7,006 nucleotides of DNA, from the NCBI GenBank assembly GCA_040880365.1, contig JBBDIO010000069.1, positions 1 through 7,006 of the forward strand, in the 5' to 3' direction. The notes below the pieces were generated by a model, which saw only the letters and a list, made by a program, of their open reading frames with translations, was not told the origin of the DNA and did no database searches. Positions 6,289 through 7,006 of the stretch are shown here, in pieces (position 1 is the stretch's first letter; each line of letters begins with the position of its first letter). The stretch comes from JBBDIO01 sp040880365. GTDB taxonomy: Bacteria > Chloroflexota > Anaerolineae > Caldilineales > Caldilineaceae. The position numbers and the translations under genes are program-made.

Positions 6289-6297
6289 TTTTGCATC

Positions 6298-6942
6298 GTG
6301 AGTCGATATGGCAGGCTGATTTGTTTGACCGGGCCGCGTACAGGAACCGAATATGAGTTGAGCGCAGAGATTACCACGCTTGGGCGTTCGGCAGATGTGA
6401 CGATTCAGATTGAGGATTCCTTTGTCTCCCGACGCCATGCCGAGATTCGTCGCATTGGCAACAACTATCAGATCTGCGATTTGGATAGTAAGAACGGCAT
6501 TGTGGTAAACGATGATGTGCTGGCGCCCGGTTCCACAGCCTGGTTGGATGACGGGGCCGAGATTGTCTTTGCCTCCACGCATTTCCGGTTCATGGATCCT
6601 TCTGCCACCGTTACCGCGCCATCTTTATTGGCCGTGCGCAATGTGGGGTTGCGCCTGGATGTTACTACGCGCCAGGTTTTTGTCGATGGGGTATTGCTGG
6701 AACCGCCCCTGAGTGTGAAACAGTTTGACCTCCTCCATTACCTCTATCGGTCGCGCGGGCGCGTGGTGAGCAAGGACGATATTGCCCAGGCCGTTTGGCC
6801 CGAAGCCAATGGTGAAGTCTTTGACGCCAACATCGACCGCATGATTAGCCGTGTGCGCAGCCGCATCGAGCCGGAAAGCGCCGACGAACCGCGCTTCATC
6901 GCCACTGTGCGCGGCTATGGGTATCAGATGCTGGCCGAATAG
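6298..6942 (+). CDS. FHA domain-winged helix transcriptional regulator
   Basis: A 214-residue cytoplasmic protein joining a phosphothreonine-binding FHA domain to an OmpR/PhoB-type C-terminal DNA-binding domain (Trans_reg_C). The FHA part (about 5-98) shows the family's key residues: G29-R30, S44-R-R-H47, and D63-S-K-N66-G67 with N71. After a short linker (100-112) the winged helix (about 113-212) shows the usual start (LRLDVTTRQVFVDG), the S139-V-K-Q-F-D-L-L helix, a recognition-helix region (about 176-190) and the closing wing with VRGYGYQML. No receiver domain or phosphoacceptor aspartate context is present, so the signal is most likely binding of a phosphothreonine peptide. The gene diverges from a Ser/Thr kinase operon, which suggests it reads that kinase activity and regulates transcription, possibly of both units. 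The GTG start is chosen from AGAAGGG nine nucleotides upstream and from the FHA boundary. Similar fusions occur, to my knowledge, in Chloroflexota. Target genes are unknown. Confidence 0.92.
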   Translation: MSRYGRLICLTGPRTGTEYELSAEITTLGRSADVTIQIEDSFVSRRHAEIRRIGNNYQICDLDSKNGIVVNDDVLAPGSTAWLDDGAEIVFASTHFRFMDPSATVTAPSLLAVRNVGLRLDVTTRQVFVDGVLLEPPLSVKQFDLLHYLYRSRGRVVSKDDIAQAVWPEANGEVFDANIDRMISRVRSRIEPESADEPRFIATVRGYGYQMLAE

Positions 6943-6960
6943 CTTTCCCCGATCACTGTT

Positions 6961-6995
6961 CGGCGTTTTCAAACTGGTTCCCCGGTTTGCCGTTT
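6961..6995 (+). terminator. Possible hairpin terminator after the regulator gene
   Basis: AAACTGG (6971-6977) pairs with CCGGTTT (6982-6988), with one G-T wobble, around a TTCC loop. CGGC (6961-6964) can add an outer stem with GCCG (6989-6992), leaving a six-base bulge on one side. Only a short TTT follows, so it is weak as an intrinsic terminator. Its place 18 nt after the stop codon is right for one. Confidence 0.3.
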
Positions 6996-7006
6996 ATGGG
7001 TGCGCC

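Larger units (their letters stand above)
5940..6297. other. Divergent intergenic control region
   Basis: This 358-bp stretch separates the ATG of the leftward kinase from the GTG of the rightward FHA regulator. It is visibly more AT-rich than the genes. It holds candidate promoters for both directions, a tandem GGTATATTA repeat, two GCGTATG copies 11 bp apart, the perfect 8-bp palindrome TGACGTCA (6105-6112) and a small ORF (6047-6301) whose stop overlaps the regulator start. I recognise no riboswitch and no tRNA or other RNA gene in it. Confidence 0.7.

Noticed and set aside
5911..6297. Upstream extension of the FHA regulator to ATG 5911
   Set aside because: It would overlap the start of the divergent kinase gene and cross its promoter region. 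It encodes Trp-rich sequence unlike any domain, whereas GTG 6298 has a good ribosome binding site just before the FHA fold.

Overview
The window is GC-rich, densely coding bacterial DNA with three recognisable genes. Two adjacent leftward genes encode single-pass transmembrane Hanks-type Ser/Thr protein kinases. A divergent rightward gene encodes a cytoplasmic FHA domain fused to an OmpR-type winged helix. The Pro/Thr/Ala-rich and acidic ectodomain linkers, the PD40-propeller and TPR-like sensors, and the FHA-winged-helix fusion together suggest a member of Chloroflexota (Anaerolineae/Caldilineae-like). This assignment rests on family knowledge and architecture; no marker gene is present to prove it.

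Layout, left to right. Positions 1-232 hold no convincing gene; an 11-bp direct repeat is cut by the left edge, and there is a chance-level promoter-like sequence. Positions 233-2461 (minus) encode a 742-aa kinase with a TTG or ATG start and a short ectodomain carrying two copies of a Q-x-F-x-x-G...VY[IV]L module. A 64-nt gap follows. Positions 2526-5939 (minus) encode a 1137-aa kinase whose outside part has a helical TPR-like segment, a cysteine-flanked segment and a six-bladed-looking PD40 propeller. Positions 5940-6297 are a 358-bp divergent control region with candidate promoters on both strands, two sets of direct repeats and a possible small ORF. Positions 6298-6942 (plus) encode the 214-aa FHA-winged-helix protein. 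A possible hairpin terminator follows at 6961-6995.

Working model (inference). The two kinases are tandem paralogues with nearly the same catalytic core but unrelated sensors. They are probably co-transcribed from the promoter near 5957-5984. Each would sense something outside the membrane and phosphorylate threonines inside the cell. The divergently encoded protein has a phosphothreonine-binding FHA domain where an OmpR-family regulator would carry a receiver domain, so it could couple kinase activity directly to transcription. The GCGTATG repeats, one helical turn apart in the shared control region, are a candidate operator. This would be a compact Ser/Thr-kinase counterpart of a two-component system. 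The sequence supports the parts and their arrangement; the wiring between them is not proven.
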